64,000 nucleotides of DNA from Lineus longissimus (GCF_910592395.1 NC_088310.1:8189501-8253500); one strand, 5' to 3'. Numbered from the stretch's first letter, positions 24,063 through 39,000 are shown. Notes: generated by a model not told the origin, from the sequence alone. Numbers and translations: made by a program.

Positions 24063-27000
24063 ACGACGGACGCCACGGTATGGGATAAGCTCACCTCTGC
24101 TAAGAGGTGAGCTAATAAAGCGATTATCAAATAACATCATAATAACTGAAATTCCATGCAGAGTATGATAATGAGTGAGCTACCTCCAGGTCATTCTTGG
24201 CATGAGTCAACATGGTCAACTCCTTCTCTTGCTTGTCTAACTCGGCTTTCAAGGCAGCCTTCTCAGCCTAACGGAAGATGGAAGAGGCAGCGAAATATGT
24301 TAGTTGGCTATATTCATGGGAAAGATTGTTTGAACAGTACAGCAGTACGTGTCAGCTTTCCACACAACAGTCCGCCTTTCAAAATGATAAAGTCAACAAA
24401 GACATTTTTTATAACAACCGATTACGTTAAGCCAAGCTTTTTTTAAACTGATAAAATTGAGCCAAATAAAAATATTCAGGAAGTTTTACTTTGTAAAGAG
24501 AGCTGAAAGTAATAAAATTGATACAACAACTTGATAATCAAATTCAAAACAAAGAAAATTGGACTTTTCATGGGAATAGAAAGAAATGAGGCAGGATCTT
24601 TCCACACAGTAGTAGAGAATGGAAAGTTTTTCTACTGGAACCAATAAATTTCATGCAGTGTTGGTAAATCAAGTGAATTAAACCAGATGACCATGCTATG
24701 ACCATTCAAGGAGAAAGAGTTTAGCTGAAGAGCTGAAACAGTTTCATGTAAAAGCACTCGGAAATACACATCATCCTCAGAAGAAATGAACCTTCTGAGA
24801 AATGGGAAACGTATAGAAACGTGTAAATAGGAATTCGGAATGTGGATGGTGGAATAGAAGATGTGTGGATTGATGGAATGGAAGAACAGAAACAGCCCTT
24901 CATGTCCCATAGGTTTACCAGTCAGAGCCAGGACCACAGGAGTGTAAGGTGCAAGGTGTAGACTAGCAAAGAGAGCTCTTGTCATGCTGTAAAACCAGGA
25001 AAACGTTCTGTTGGGAGTATCTAAGTAATCTGTACCCTAATTTTATCTCCCTCCTCCGACCTATCTCTCAAGTCAGACTGACGACGCTCCAGCATCTTTT
25101 GTGCTGTATCCAACTCTCCTGCGAGCTTATCTTTGGATTCCTGACGCCAAAATAAATGTCAAGTGTAAGAATTATCAAATACCATTGAATACTGACAGGA
25201 AAATCTGGCAGTTTATGATAATCAATCAGTGAACTGTTTTCGTGTTGGTGACTAACAATAAATTTTAAGTAACATTGTTTATTCGTTTGTGTTTGTGAGT
25301 CAGAATCCTTTAGTGACGTGATATTTCACTTGAAAACAACAAAATGACAAAATGTGAACAGAATCCACCAAAGCCATGTGATTTTTGCTCAATACCTGAA
25401 GGCTCTGGTTGCTGTGTTCCAACTCGTCGATTCTACGCCGTGAATTCTTGTCAAGATCCTTCCTGCCTCTCATCTCGTTATTGAATTTATCCTAGGAGGT
25501 ACCGTAAATAACACCCAATTAGAAAAACATACCCGTATAGTTGACCTTAATCAACTTTAACTTTTCACCCGCCTTTTAAAAAGAATTCGATACTCTCAAA
25601 GTAATTTTTCAGACACTAGAGTATTAAACCAAGATCATGCTCGTCTCCCATTTGAGTAATTAAATTGCTAATTTCCTCATATCGAGCATTGAAAGCGACA
25701 TCCCAAATTTATCTTATTTCATCCAATCTTGGTACCTTGGCATCATTGAGGTCCTCCTCCATCATCTCGAGCTTATGTCTCAACACCTCGTTCTTTCGCT
25801 CAAGATCTCTCTTCTCCTTATCAATGATTTCAAACTGGGTCTTCAACAAAGAAAGGTGTGGAAAATCTATTAGATATTTTTGAAATACAGCGGAACCTCC
25901 CTTAGTGGACAGCTCTCTATTAAGGACACCTTTCAATTGAGGACAGTGAGTGAAAAGATGCGAAGATTCAGTGGACTATGCAATCTTCTTTAAGTTTAAA
26001 ATAAAACCACAAACATAAGATGAGACCACATGCAGAACTAAACCCAGAAATCGAATCAGTACCTTCATGTTGTCCAACTCTACGACCTTGTGTTGATACT
26101 CAGACATCTTAATCTCGAGATTCTTTGAGGAGTTATCCACAGCCTCGGTCAGGCGGTCGTTGTTACACTTGAGAAGGAACAGCAACACATTATGAAAGAA
26201 GATCCTGTTTAATGCACTAAAACAAGTCAAACTTTCCTTTGATAATACTTAAAATGGAAAAAACTGGCTTCTTATTTGCCATACTCTACAACTGGTTTGA
26301 TGAAACTGGCTTCTACTTTGCCATGCTCTACAACTGGTTTTATGAAACTGGCTTCTACTTTGCCATGCTCTACAACTGGTTTTATGAAACTGGCTTCTAC
26401 TTTGCCATGCTCTAAAACTGGTTTTATGAAACTGGCTTCTACTTTGCCATGCTCTACAACTGGTTTTATGAAACTGGCTTCTACTTTGCCATGCTCTAAA
26501 ACTGGTTTGATGAAACTGGCTCAGTTGTTTCAGAGCAACTTATGCCACCAACTCGGCATTACTTCACTCTGGACAACCCAACTCCACCAACTTTGCCTTA
26601 CTTCATTCTAGACAACCTTACCCCAGTTATTTGGTCCAAACCAAATACCCACTCCACTAATATTGTCTACAGAATGATATCTTCATTGAAAACTGCTTTC
26701 CAATCAATACGTCTTGTGTTATTGTAAATGCAAATTTCCTTAGCGGGATGACAGGTATGCTCGCATGATCCGCACTAACCGAGAAATTGGCATGAATAAT
26801 TCATTGGGATTCATCTGAACCTTGGCCACCTAATAGAAAAGATGTTCTTTTAGCCAAAGTTGAAGTTTATAACTCACAGCCACAACTAAATTTCAGTATT
26901 TTCTACAGATGTCAGAGACCGTAGAAGGTTCAGGGGCAAAGGCTCTCTGGGGGGCAAAATGACACTTTATTCTACTAAATTTCCCCACCAAAATCATGGT

Positions 27001-30000
27001 CAAAAACACAATTTTGGGGGGCTAGCTACACCTCTGAGGTTTCGAGCTAGCTGAAAATCAAGTTTGTGAAGTGCATAGTGATAACACAGCAATCATGAGA
27101 GAAATCAAAACATGCAGGAGAAAAACGCTACGAATCTCTACCATTTCAGAAGTCAGAAATATAATCATGCAGAGAAGGACAGACGACTTCATCACCAGTG
27201 GAATGGAATTATTCGTCATCAAGGGTGAGATGCAGAGTACCTGTATGACGAACACCAAGGTATATGACCTAAAAAACTTAAATGATTTGAACGTATGATC
27301 AACAAAAACCTCATGGGAATGGTATGAAAGTCTTTTAACCAAAAACAGGACGTCAGTAAACTGACAGCTGAGAATTTCAAATGAAGAACTGGTGATACAG
27401 GGGAGGACAAAACGAAATGGATGAAAGCAACTGCATTGGATTCTGCACCCTTCACCAGCATTGGCACTTCTTCAGATTGTCTCAACCCAAGATTTCCAAG
27501 ATAGTCCCAACCCGCAGCAGCACAAAGGACTAGAAATTGCAACCTTCACAATGACAGGGTGGAGGTATCAAAGACAAAGAAACAAATGGTGAACCATCAC
27601 TACAGAATGTGTCTATATTGAGATGGCAATAACATGCGACCTTTTAACCCCTTCACCAAGAAACCGACCAGTACCCAACCAAGAGCAAAATGGGCTGATG
27701 CTAAAGTTTCCAAGGAGCTGAGAGTGTACACTGACCCACTCTGTGTTAACTGACCTACTTTCAGCTCCCCAGAAAAATGTGGGGGTTTTTAACCATCACC
27801 ACAGTATGAATCACTGTGTACCTTGAGGACAGCGATATCTTTGTCCCTGGTGTTGATAACATCCTCGGTCTCCATCAACATTTTCTCCAGATCCTCTTTC
27901 TCCTGGTGAAGTCTCTCATTCATGTTCTACACAGAGAGAAGATCACATTAAAGGAGACCTGTCACAAAACGGTTATAGAAGTAGGGAGTTTCGAGCAGCC
28001 CGAAAAAAACCTTCACCCTTTGACAGGAATTCTAATTTATGACATCAGCAACATCGAAGAATACTTCTTTTTTTTTCAAGCGAGAACAAGAACAATCAAT
28101 CTAAAGCTTTGATCCCTTTACCAACGAGGGAATGACCTTGAAAGCTAAACCACCACAACCAATAAGAAAACACTTCTAGAAATCAAACAACCAGTATTTA
28201 AAGAGAGTAAAATCACCAACAAATACAACTTAGATCTCATTCTAACGCTTGAGCAAACAACCGATCACCAGCTTTGATTCCATCACCACTGTGACCTTGA
28301 CAAATGACCTTGAAAATGAAAATGACCTTGAGTTCATCCACTTCGTTGACCTTGGCTTGAATATCCTCCATCCTGAGCTTGTGTTGCCACAGGAGGTCGT
28401 CATATGTCTTCTGACGATCATCAACTTTCTCCTTTGAAGGAAGGTAAATATTTGATTATTTTGAGCAAAGGAAGATACCACCCATCTACCCGATCCAAAT
28501 AGAGAAAGTATCAATAGATGTCAAAATAAGAGAAATCATTGAAGAAATGTCTTATAGAATTGGTTTAAAAACCAGAAGCCCACGGGCCTTGCGCTCAGCT
28601 GAAATATTGTCAAAACTTTTGTCAGCTAAGCCAATAAAAATACAAGGAGAGTGCTTTGTGAAGCCATATCAACATGCAGTGAACACACCAAACTATTTGA
28701 CAAGTACCTTGAGCCTGGCAAGCTCGCTAGTCTTTTCTCCAAGCTCCTGGACTTTGCTGTCCAGATTTTTCGTGACTTTCTCGATTGCCTCTGAGAGCAT
28801 TTCATTCTTGCCCTTAAATTGAGAAATGTAGGGGTTAGCATAGATGGTCAGGGGCAAAGAGAAGGGGGTATTTGTCAGTTTATTCCATGAATCTACTCTC
28901 CAAATAGCTACTTCCAAAAGGAATGTAGATTAGTTGTGCTCCTCGCTTAACAGTTGGAACAACTTTGGGAAACGGCATTCATAGACTTCATGTCTGAACA
29001 GCCTGTTTTTTTGATGATATGATGCTACAAGTATGATGATGTCCTCGTTGTAATAGCAATAGAACATTTGGTGTCATGATACAAGTGTTTGTAAGATTTT
29101 CAGCGGTACTGAAATGAAATTTCCTGAAATACAACATAAGAGCTACATCCTCCTCCACTGTAAAACTTCAGACTAAAGTTTGGACCCATAACCTCAAAAC
29201 AAAATGAGGAATCTGACCTAGTCATGGAAAATTGTTTTTTACTTGTGAAATAGCAAACACATATTGACATTTTGAATTCCTGCAGACAACAGAACTAAAG
29301 TAGATGCAACTGTTCAAACATAACTCTCAACCTACTCCACTATGGAGACCCCAACTTAAACCTACAACCATTTCCATCAAAACTAAAAGGTAGCAAATTC
29401 TATAAACAATGCACTTTGGCGAATATTCAAACAAAAGTATCAAATCTGAACTGAAACTTCAATGGGGAACCATTATCACTTAACATGCAAAGGGGTTCAA
29501 AGTAAGATATGGTCAAGAACTGTTAATATCTTAACTGATACTTCCATGGATAACCATCATCATTTAACATGCAAAAGGATTTGAAGTAAGACATGGTTAA
29601 GAACCTTTAATTCGGTGCATTCGGCACCCCCAGTTTCTAAGTGTTTCTGTGTAGCTATCAGAGTAGCTTCGAGTTGGTACTTGTCTCGTTGGAGTGCCCT
29701 GACCTGGTCCTGTGAGGAGAATGTTTGTAAAGAGAAATAGTTAGAGGAGATAAGTTAGTGAGAGGAGAAGGAAAGAAGAGGATATTCACAGCCTCTAGCG
29801 CAGAAGGTACTGAAGAAATTCATATCTTCTTGGACATCTTGGGAAGTACCCTAACTTGCAAGTCTCTAGAATGGTTGTTTCGAACGATTTTCGAAAAAAT
29901 TCAAAATTCTCTTGATTACCCAATCTAGAAACGTCTAGATTTTCGAAACCTACGAATCTCGTAAAATCTCTTGATCTTGCAAGAAGAGTTGATTGCTGTA

Positions 30001-33000
30001 CCTTTAGTTGAGACATTTCAGTACTAGTCACATTCAATTTCCTCATGAACTCATCCCTGGCTGTGATCAGAGCTTGCTGCTCACGTTCGTGACATTTCAC
30101 CGTCTCCTTGAGCGAGTTACACTCCTCATCCCGAACTTTCAACGAATTGTTTACAATGTGAGTCTTGCGATGGAGTTCGTCGGCCGCCTCCTTGTGGACG
30201 TGTAACTCCTTCTCGATGCGCTCCTTCAGGGCGATCATCCGCGTAAGTTTGGCCTTTAGAGAGGGGATAGGTTAATAGGCATCAGGAGTAGTAGAAAGTA
30301 AGGTAAATTGGTACAGCTATAGCCCCAGTACAAGTATAGCCCCTATACAGTGTAGAAAACAGCTGATTGTACGCGTTGATGCACACACAGGCCATAATTG
30401 TCCCACCTTACCTTATACATGTATCGTTGATTTGAAAGACACAGGCAAAGAATTCAAGAAAGGAAAAGTTGATAAAAGAGAAAAATATGTTGTGTCTGTA
30501 TTTGTGCATGTTGTGAATTCGCCAATGCTTTGAAACTGAGTAATGTAAACATGTCAGTGATGTTAGAACTGCTCAGCAAGGCCAAAACTGAGCTAGCTTA
30601 CAGAAAACGTACACATAGAAGACTTTTACTGCACATCACACCCAGACTATAGTTTACACACATTATGTTTGAGGGTATCATACTGAAGAGGATTGCTGAG
30701 AACAACTTTCAGTACATGTAAGACAACATGGACATTGAGCCTGTATTCCTACTAAGACCGCCAATGTCTCAACTGTACAACAGAACTAAGATAACGAACT
30801 GGTACGAAGATCGACCCCACTAGAGCTGCTCACTAACTCAGACATATTCTATCACTAGTATTGGGGCCATCTCCACTAAGATACGCATCTAGAACACTAT
30901 CCATCTCTTCTACATACTAAGGCCACCTCCACTAAGACTACTACGACAAGTTCCTCCTCCACTATGACAAGTTCCACCTCCAGAATGACCACTATCTATC
31001 TCCACTAAGACCACTGCCTATCTATGCCAATACCACTGACCATCGATACTTTGACTATCCCTATGTAAAATCTTTATGATAAGTTTGCTCTCCACTAAAC
31101 CACCATCTACTATTCCAAGCCCAGACATCGAGAATGTCGTAGGGATCTACCTTGAGATCGGTTGATTCCTCCTCAGTGCTAAAAGAGCTGCGTTCCATTT
31201 CGTGGTGGTTCCGTTCCAGGCGGTCTGCATCCTTCTGTAATATCCCTTTCTCAAACTCAACCACGCTCAATTTTCCCTTTGTAAACGGAGACATAGATTT
31301 AGATGACAAAATAGATGATCCCCTGCTTCACTCAGCAAATAACAAACACAAAACATAATGTTGACACCAAACGTGACAAACAAGGTTTTTCATTTGTCAA
31401 AACCTAAACAGACATAATATTCATATGTTGGGAAGAAGATATTGAAATAGACCAATCTGGGCAGTATATTGGTCTGACATTAAAGGAAAATCTAAGCTCT
31501 AAGGGGTTGACTCAACCTCCAGCTGTTTCCAGAGCAGGAAGGAGACAGTGACTTTGATCTTGACTCAGCCTTCTGCGGTCTCCGGAGCCAAGAAGATGAC
31601 TACGACTTCGGGTAACGGCTCCAATAGATACCTTCGTCTGTTCTGCTTCCTTCAAAGTGAAGCTGAGCTTCCTCTCGAGCTCCTTGCAGGTCTTCTCCAG
31701 GTTGATTTTGTTGTTGTTCAACACGGCCCTCTCCCGCTTCAACTCGAGAATATCGTCCTTTGGAAAGACAGACAAAATTTTGGATAGCAATGGTGACATT
31801 GTGTGGAAGGAAGGACGGTTAATGGTACCACATCGACTGATGTCGTATTCAGGTTATTTTCACTCTGTTCACATTGATATGACATGGCACTGACATGCAG
31901 CACAGCACCAACCCGCAGGGGATCATATGTGCTGACCTCAGCCAGGCTTGACTTGGTCACTATGTAAGGTGTGACAGCTCCAAAACCTTAGGCAGTGTGC
32001 TCACGACAAGGCCAAGTGGCCAAACATGACCTTGGAGGACTGATTGCCTCTGTGGGTTTGTCTCAGACTACCGCAACTGCATAACACAGTTACCAGTCTG
32101 TCCTCAAACCTCTCAGTCGACCTCATATGAGCTGCTAAACATGCGCCACAATCTGAGGATTTCTAATTTGCTACCCATTTACACCTGGGTGGAGTAAGGC
32201 GTGTAAGACAAAAAGACATGCCTAGAGGCCGACACCAGCAGTGGAGATCCAACCAGGGACCTCTCGACCGCTATTCGAGTCTGAGCCACAACACCCCAAC
32301 AGCCCCTAAAGAACTGAGCAAGGGTAATCAACTAAATCTAATATCTGTGTACCTTGGTGAGGTTTTCTCTCCTGTCAAATGATTGCACTTTCTCACTGAG
32401 TTCATTGCGTTCCTTCTCCAGTTTGAGCTTGGTGTACTGAAGAGCTTTTATGTCTTGTTCGGCTTTTGTTTGGCTCGGCTGTTGTGGGAAATGTGGAAGC
32501 AAAGTTGTGTAAAGAGGAGAAGGGCCATGGTGATATATATGAATTTGATGTGTTAGACATGTCAGTACTCTAGTTTCACCGATATGAGACCAGTGGATTC
32601 ATTATTACGAAATTGAAACAAGGCCAAGCTACAACATGATGTCATGACCACCACACCACAGCTGACTTATCCCACAAATTTATGACAAAGCCTTCACAAA
32701 CTCCTACCCTGATGTGTTGCAACTCTGCCTGGAGTTTGCCATACTTCGTCTCTATATCCTCCTTCTCCTTAGCGAGACGCTCCCGTGTACGGAGGTTGAC
32801 ATCCCGGTCTTTTCTGGCGCGGTCCAGATCCGCCTTGAGGTAAGAACACGAGATACCAAGATCAGTACGATAACCAACGCTGTAGCCCGACATTCTTGAA
32901 TTTGGACACTAATTGATTACTAAATTTTTCATAGCCCAATCGAACTGATTCAAATCTTTGGCAACAATTGGTCATTTCCTATCCTAATCCTCATTCAAAT

Positions 33001-36000
33001 CACACCAAATTGCACAAACAGTTTTCATCAAAGTTCACACGAGCAAACCTGCGTCCTGCTTCAGCGAAGCAAAATTTAGTTCACAGTCATGGCTATACTG
33101 TATATGCAGCGAGTATACTTCATCAGATCAAATGAAATGAGGATTTGAAAGACTTTGAATCATATTCAACAGCTGTTTTTGAAATGTTTCCCTATTAGAG
33201 CTGTACACTGTATAGGGGAACTTAGAATGTAAAATGGTAAAATGACCTTGTGCACCTGGCATTAAACTCCAGAGGCTGTTGATTCATCATCCCATTCATC
33301 ACTCTAGCATGATGATGGGGGCAAGGTTGATCCACTGGGTCTGGAGTGCAGGCCTACTGATGTTATAAATTGAGCTAACTATCCCAAAGCAAACCCCAGA
33401 AGACTGAGAACTCCAGATCACCATCCGTGACTACCCACTACAGGAGCTCTCGAAGCACCATCTGCGTCTATAACCACTAAAGCAGCTCTCCAAATCACCA
33501 TCCCTGTCTATACCAATTACCCAAGCACTCCAAGCACTATCCGTGGCTATATCCAACTCCAGGAGCTCTCCAAGTGCCATCTGTGTCTATACCCAATGCA
33601 GTACCTCTCCAAGCACCACCCCTACTACACCCAACACAGGAGCTCTCCAAGCGCCATCCATGTCTGTACCCACTTAAGTAGTAGCTCTCCAAGCACCATG
33701 TGTGTCAGTACCCACTACTGTAGCTCTCCAAATCACCATTCGTGCCTATACCCACTACAGTAGTAGCTCTCCCAGCACCATGCATCATCCGTGCCTCTAC
33801 CCACTACAGCCGCTCTCCAAGTGCCATATGTGTCTGTAACACTACAGTAGCTCTCCGAATCACCATCTGTGCCTATACCCACTACAGTAGTAGCTCTCCA
33901 AGTACCATGCACCATCCGTGCCTCTACCCATAGCAGTGACTCTCCAAGTGCCATCCGTGTCTAAACCCAATCCAATAACATTATTTCTCCAAGTACCTTG
34001 GTCTGATCCAACTCTATCGCCGTCTCTTTGTATATTTTGCCGTAATCCCGTCCGCCCTTCTCTCTGTGTTGTTTGAGGTAATCGTTCTCGGCCATGACCG
34101 TCTCAAGGTCACCCTGGAGCTCCTGGATGACGAGGCTAGCGACCTGCAGCCTGTCACTCAACTCCTTGTTATCCTTCTCAATCAATTCCCGCTCAGTCTC
34201 GACTGATTTATTCTTTGTTTTCAACTCGTCGACCTGGTCTTCCAACCGTCGCATCATTTTGTCCGTCCCTTCCACCATCTTGGAAATATCCTGGTGACTT
34301 GTTTCAATACGATCCTTGGATCTTTTCAGCAAGGAATTTTCCTCTCTCAAGTCTGTTACCTCATACTTTAAAACCAGGGTACAGAATGAGATAAAGGAAG
34401 AGATGTTTGATTGTCAATGTGAGATGGGGGGGACAGGAAATATGAGGCACAAAAGATGAACAAAGGCTGCGCGTCTTGCACAAGAGAGATACAATCTAGC
34501 TCCCGGTATCGTAATATTTTAGAAAAGATGATGATTATCATGTGCAGGAGTAATTCATCAGCAGTTGTGTTATCTGCAATTGAAAGTATGTACTGGATTT
34601 GCATTCACAGGATGCAACCCCAAATTTGACGTATAAAATCACCTTAACCAAAATATCAACAGTGAAACTGGCCTGATCTACTAGAAATGAGATGTCTAGG
34701 TAATGGATTCAGAAACAAAACACCACAAAAGAAAATTCAAAGAACCACAAAAAAAACTCCTCCAACCAAAGGTTAATGCAGTAATCCATTTTACTAAATT
34801 ACAATAAGTATCGCAAATAGCTAATAGCTTATTGCTAATTACAACTCTCTAAGGATAGAGGGCCTCAATAAACCAAGACATCGTGGATACTGGATACTTG
34901 AAGTTTATCTAAAGTGCTATAATGATCAATACAAAAAGATATCTTTCTTAACACTTTCAGCGCCATCCGACGTAATTTTACGTCTTGCAATTTCACACGG
35001 TTGAGCCATCCGACGTAATATTACGTCGCGTTTTTAAATTTCCCGCTTTGTCTTCGAGGCGACTAGCAGCGCAGTATAGGGGAAAACAATTTAACTATAC
35101 AGCACTTGAGGTGATAGTATGATGTTCAGCCAATGTGCTATTTATAGCCAAGATCGTCTGCATTCGAATAGGCGCAATGGCGGGTCGAAGATTGATGACG
35201 GGGGCAGATGTAGCCGAGAGTATGCCAAAAAGCGGGTATTCGGAAAGACACCAGATATTACTGTTCTATGTGTGGGGTACCATTGTGCAAAATCAAGTGC
35301 TTTGCTGACTATAATTCCAAATTAGCATTGTAAAGAGATCTAATAAAGAAGAACCAACACAGAAAATTTCATGTAATTATCTTTATTCCTTCTATTGTTT
35401 TCATAATTTTGAAAAAGGGTAAAAAGGGGCGTAACCTTGGCCCCTGGGGGAAGTACGCTAAATATGGCTGGGCGCTGAAAGTGTTAAATGTCGAAAATTT
35501 CAGGTCCAGTTTCTACTCTACGAAGTGTGCTGAAAATCTACTCTAAACAGGAGAAAATAAAGAGTTTCTGTCATGCAGAGATGTGAGCGTGTACCTTGAT
35601 GTGCTCGACCTCATCGCTATTGAGATGAAGTTTCTTCTGGGCGTCCAGGTACTGGTGCTCTAGAGCGTGCTTCTCGTTCTCCAGCTTGTCGAGGGAGCCC
35701 TTTATGAAATAAGGTTAGTAAGGTTAGAAAAGATAGGTCTGTAACATCAATTTACAAAGGTTTGGATCAATGTCCTCGTTAAAGATGATGACACGAATCG
35801 GGGCCCTAGTGAATGGGCAGTTTTGAGGAATTGGTGGTAAAAACCCATGCCTCATGTTTGGAGCTTAGTGGTCCTTTGGAAGTTAGGTTAGTAAGGTTTA
35901 TAGGTGAAGTTATAAAGTTTTGGTGGCTGGTACCAGTGAGGCTGTACATCCTGGTATTTGAGAAAGATATTGTCTCATCTGAACAGTGTTCGATTTGTAC

Positions 36001-39000
36001 CAAAGGCAAGGTGCTCATGACAAGGTCAGGTGGGAATCGTTGGAAAAAACGACTAAATGACTGAAATAGATGTGTTGATGAGTGCAGAATGGAATGAATG
36101 CACATCAAGCAAGCTCAAAACCAGAAGCATCATATCAACGTTGACAAAAGCTGTGGAAACACAAGAGATGTCAGCTGACAGATAAAAATCATGCAGCAAC
36201 AGTGAGGGAATTTGGCTTTCGAACACATCCTGAGAATTGAGAACTGTGTGGTAACATTTGGTATCTGGAGAAAAAGAAAGTTATGGAATTGGAAGGAAGT
36301 TCAGATAGATATACAGTTACAGTATAGAGACAATTTTAGACTGGTCATCTTCCATGCAGCTGATGATTAGGCTCCACACAAGCAGACAATTGTAGACCAA
36401 TCACCATCCACGTAACAAAGGATTCTCAAGTTGCAACCAATCACCGACAAAGACACATATTTTCATGTGTAGCTACCTTAATCGTTGTGACTTCTGTTAG
36501 GAGGTCATCCAGCTCCCGCTGTAACTGATTGCTTTGACTTTCTAACAAGGTATTTTGATCTTGAACGGCCGTTATCTCATCCTTGATAATTGGCAAGATG
36601 AAAACGAAACGTAAATTGAACAGAACAGAATCAAGCAAAGTAATATGGATCAGTAACTGAAGGTTACTTTCGGCAATTTTGTGGAAAAAGCAAAATCTTC
36701 GAACTCTTGGATTTGTGGTGCTCATTCTGTTGGAAAGTCCATTGGAGTTCACCGAGATCAAAGTTACTTCTTTTATGGCAGCTACAGTCCAGATCACAAT
36801 TGACATCCCTTATATTGCGTCAGTGGCGCGTCATCTGTGTGCCACTGATGCGCTACCAAGCGTCAAGGTCTCACATGATATACGCACAGTTAAACATGTA
36901 ATAGAGCAAGAGACTAAATATTGGAATTTGAACAAAAGAATGTCAATAATAGGATTTGGAAACAAAGCATAATGGGCATAAAGAAAAGGCATAAAGCAAC
37001 TGATGCAAAATTAATTTCATGAGAATATCTGGATGCATTATGTTGATAGCAAGTTATGTTGATAAGTTAACAATTTCACCAATTAAGTAGCAGCAAATCA
37101 GACAGTTTGGTGTCCGGGAATGGTATGATTTGATTGAACAGTCGGTTTTGGGCAGACTAGGGAGAGAATCACCTGAAATTGTCTTGCAGCAGAAAGTGGT
37201 CGGCCCTAAAGGATGACCAGGCAGATCTTTGAAGTAAGGGAATTTTCACCTTGGATTAGGAAAGTTTGTTGAAAGGCTGATATGTCAAATAATCGGAATT
37301 GTATAGTGTAGTGTAGGTGTTGAAACACTCCCATAGTGTGAAAACATGAGCCGAGTGTCGAAACTTGAAGAGAAAGTTTTTGGTGATTGTGAAACTCTGC
37401 ATGCTGAAGGAAAATGAGCCAATATCTGTATGATTGGAAGATGCCAAGAATTTTATAAGGATGTCAGGGTGGCCCTAAGCAAAAAAGGGTAAAGGTAGGC
37501 TGTTTGGCATCAACCTGAAACTTGTACAACTTTGGCTCATTTTCCGATGACTAAAAGCTACCTTCTGCTGTTTATTCTCTTCCTTCTGTTGCTCAGCTAA
37601 TTTCATCATCGAGTCGGCATTTTTTGTCGTCCTTTCTAAGGATTCGATTAACTTATCATTGGTTCTCTTTAAAATGGGAATAAAAGCAAATGTATGTTGT
37701 TGTATAGAGTCAAGTGATATGTGGACTAGCAATGAAACTTTGCCTTGTTTGATGTAGCTAAAAAGCATATTTGTGGAATTCTTGGAAATATTCTGACATC
37801 ATAACACCCTGATGTCTCATCTGGCTGGAATTTAATGTGAAAAGGGATAAGAAGAAACAATCTGACTGGATCGTCATCTGAAAAGGGATAAAAGACACAA
37901 AGCACCGAAAATCCCAGTCATTAACCTGAAAGTGTGCACAAGTAACAAATTAGCTGGAATATAAACTGCATGTTGATCAAACAATGTCCAAGGAAATAAT
38001 CTAAAGCTACAGACAAACCCCAAACTGATAAGTTCCTAAACAAACGAGGCAAGTTATGACCTAGCTCTTTAGTCCAATATCAGCATCAGGAAACTTCCAG
38101 TTGGATGGCCCCATCTTCAAGTGACCTAAGATGGCCATGTCGTGTCACTGAAGAACTGAGAACACAAGTGGTTTTAAAGAAGGACACTTTACACAGTTTT
38201 AGTTCAAACGAGGTAAAAACAAATGCGTCTCTATGTTAATCGATAACATATGCAATTTCGATTTGGAGCCACAGTTAACTATATCCAGCAAAAGAACTAT
38301 ATCAAAATGGCATTTGTCCAGAGCCAAAAAGCAAGTACAAATCCCTACCTTCATGTTCTCTGCCTCAATGTTCTTCACTTCTAATGCTGTGTTATACTCA
38401 TCGAGTTTCCTCTTCAAATCGGCGACAGACTCTTCAAGGTTTTCCTTCTCCTTGGACAGGCGGTGATTTGATTCCTGCAAGAATGGACAAATGTTATTGC
38501 TGCTTTCTTGCAGGTTGAGACGTGAGAAAGTGGTAGACAAGTCATGAAGCTCAAAAGCATGACTTCCATTATCTCCTGGTGTCATTTTATAGGCTCTTCT
38601 TCTGTGCGAAAATCGGCAATTGTGACCGGTCACAATTGCTGAGGCTCCGATCTTACTCATGCTTAATTGGTACTGAAAGATGGTGTCTTAATCTGTGGTC
38701 TTCTCTCACCTACATCATGATGGAAACAGTCATGTTCGTAAAGCAATGCAGTTTTGATAATTATGTTTGAAAACTTCAAATCTGACACAAGAAGAAAAGT
38801 ATAGATCCTAAGAGGTAGGAAGCAGGTTTAAAACTGTCTTGTGTGCCAATCCAGCTTCTTAGATGGGGACAGAAATGGACTAAACTGAAACGCTTTCACC
38901 ATGGTAACTAGATATACTTAATAAACCTTGAAATCAAATGAAATCCATTGAATTAGGTGAATGGGAGATCTTTTTTACCACTGAAAGAAATGAGGCCAGA

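Noticed and set aside
22701-24130. Poly-Arg and poly-Thr open frames across the (acg)n tracts
   Set aside because: They exist only because of the trinucleotide repeat within the transposable element copies.
26276-26611. Plus-strand repetitive frame MKLASTLPCSTTGF
   Set aside because: 42-bp intronic minisatellite whose unit is divisible by three.
26765-26835. Minus-strand frame VAKVQMNPNELFMPIS between attag and gttagt as an extra ninein exon
   Set aside because: Its length (50 nt) breaks the phase-0 continuity of the flanking exons and it is not coil-like.
33430-33965. CRISPR-like array
   Set aside because: The units are degenerate, head to tail and without unique spacers, and the DNA is eukaryotic. 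It is a minisatellite.
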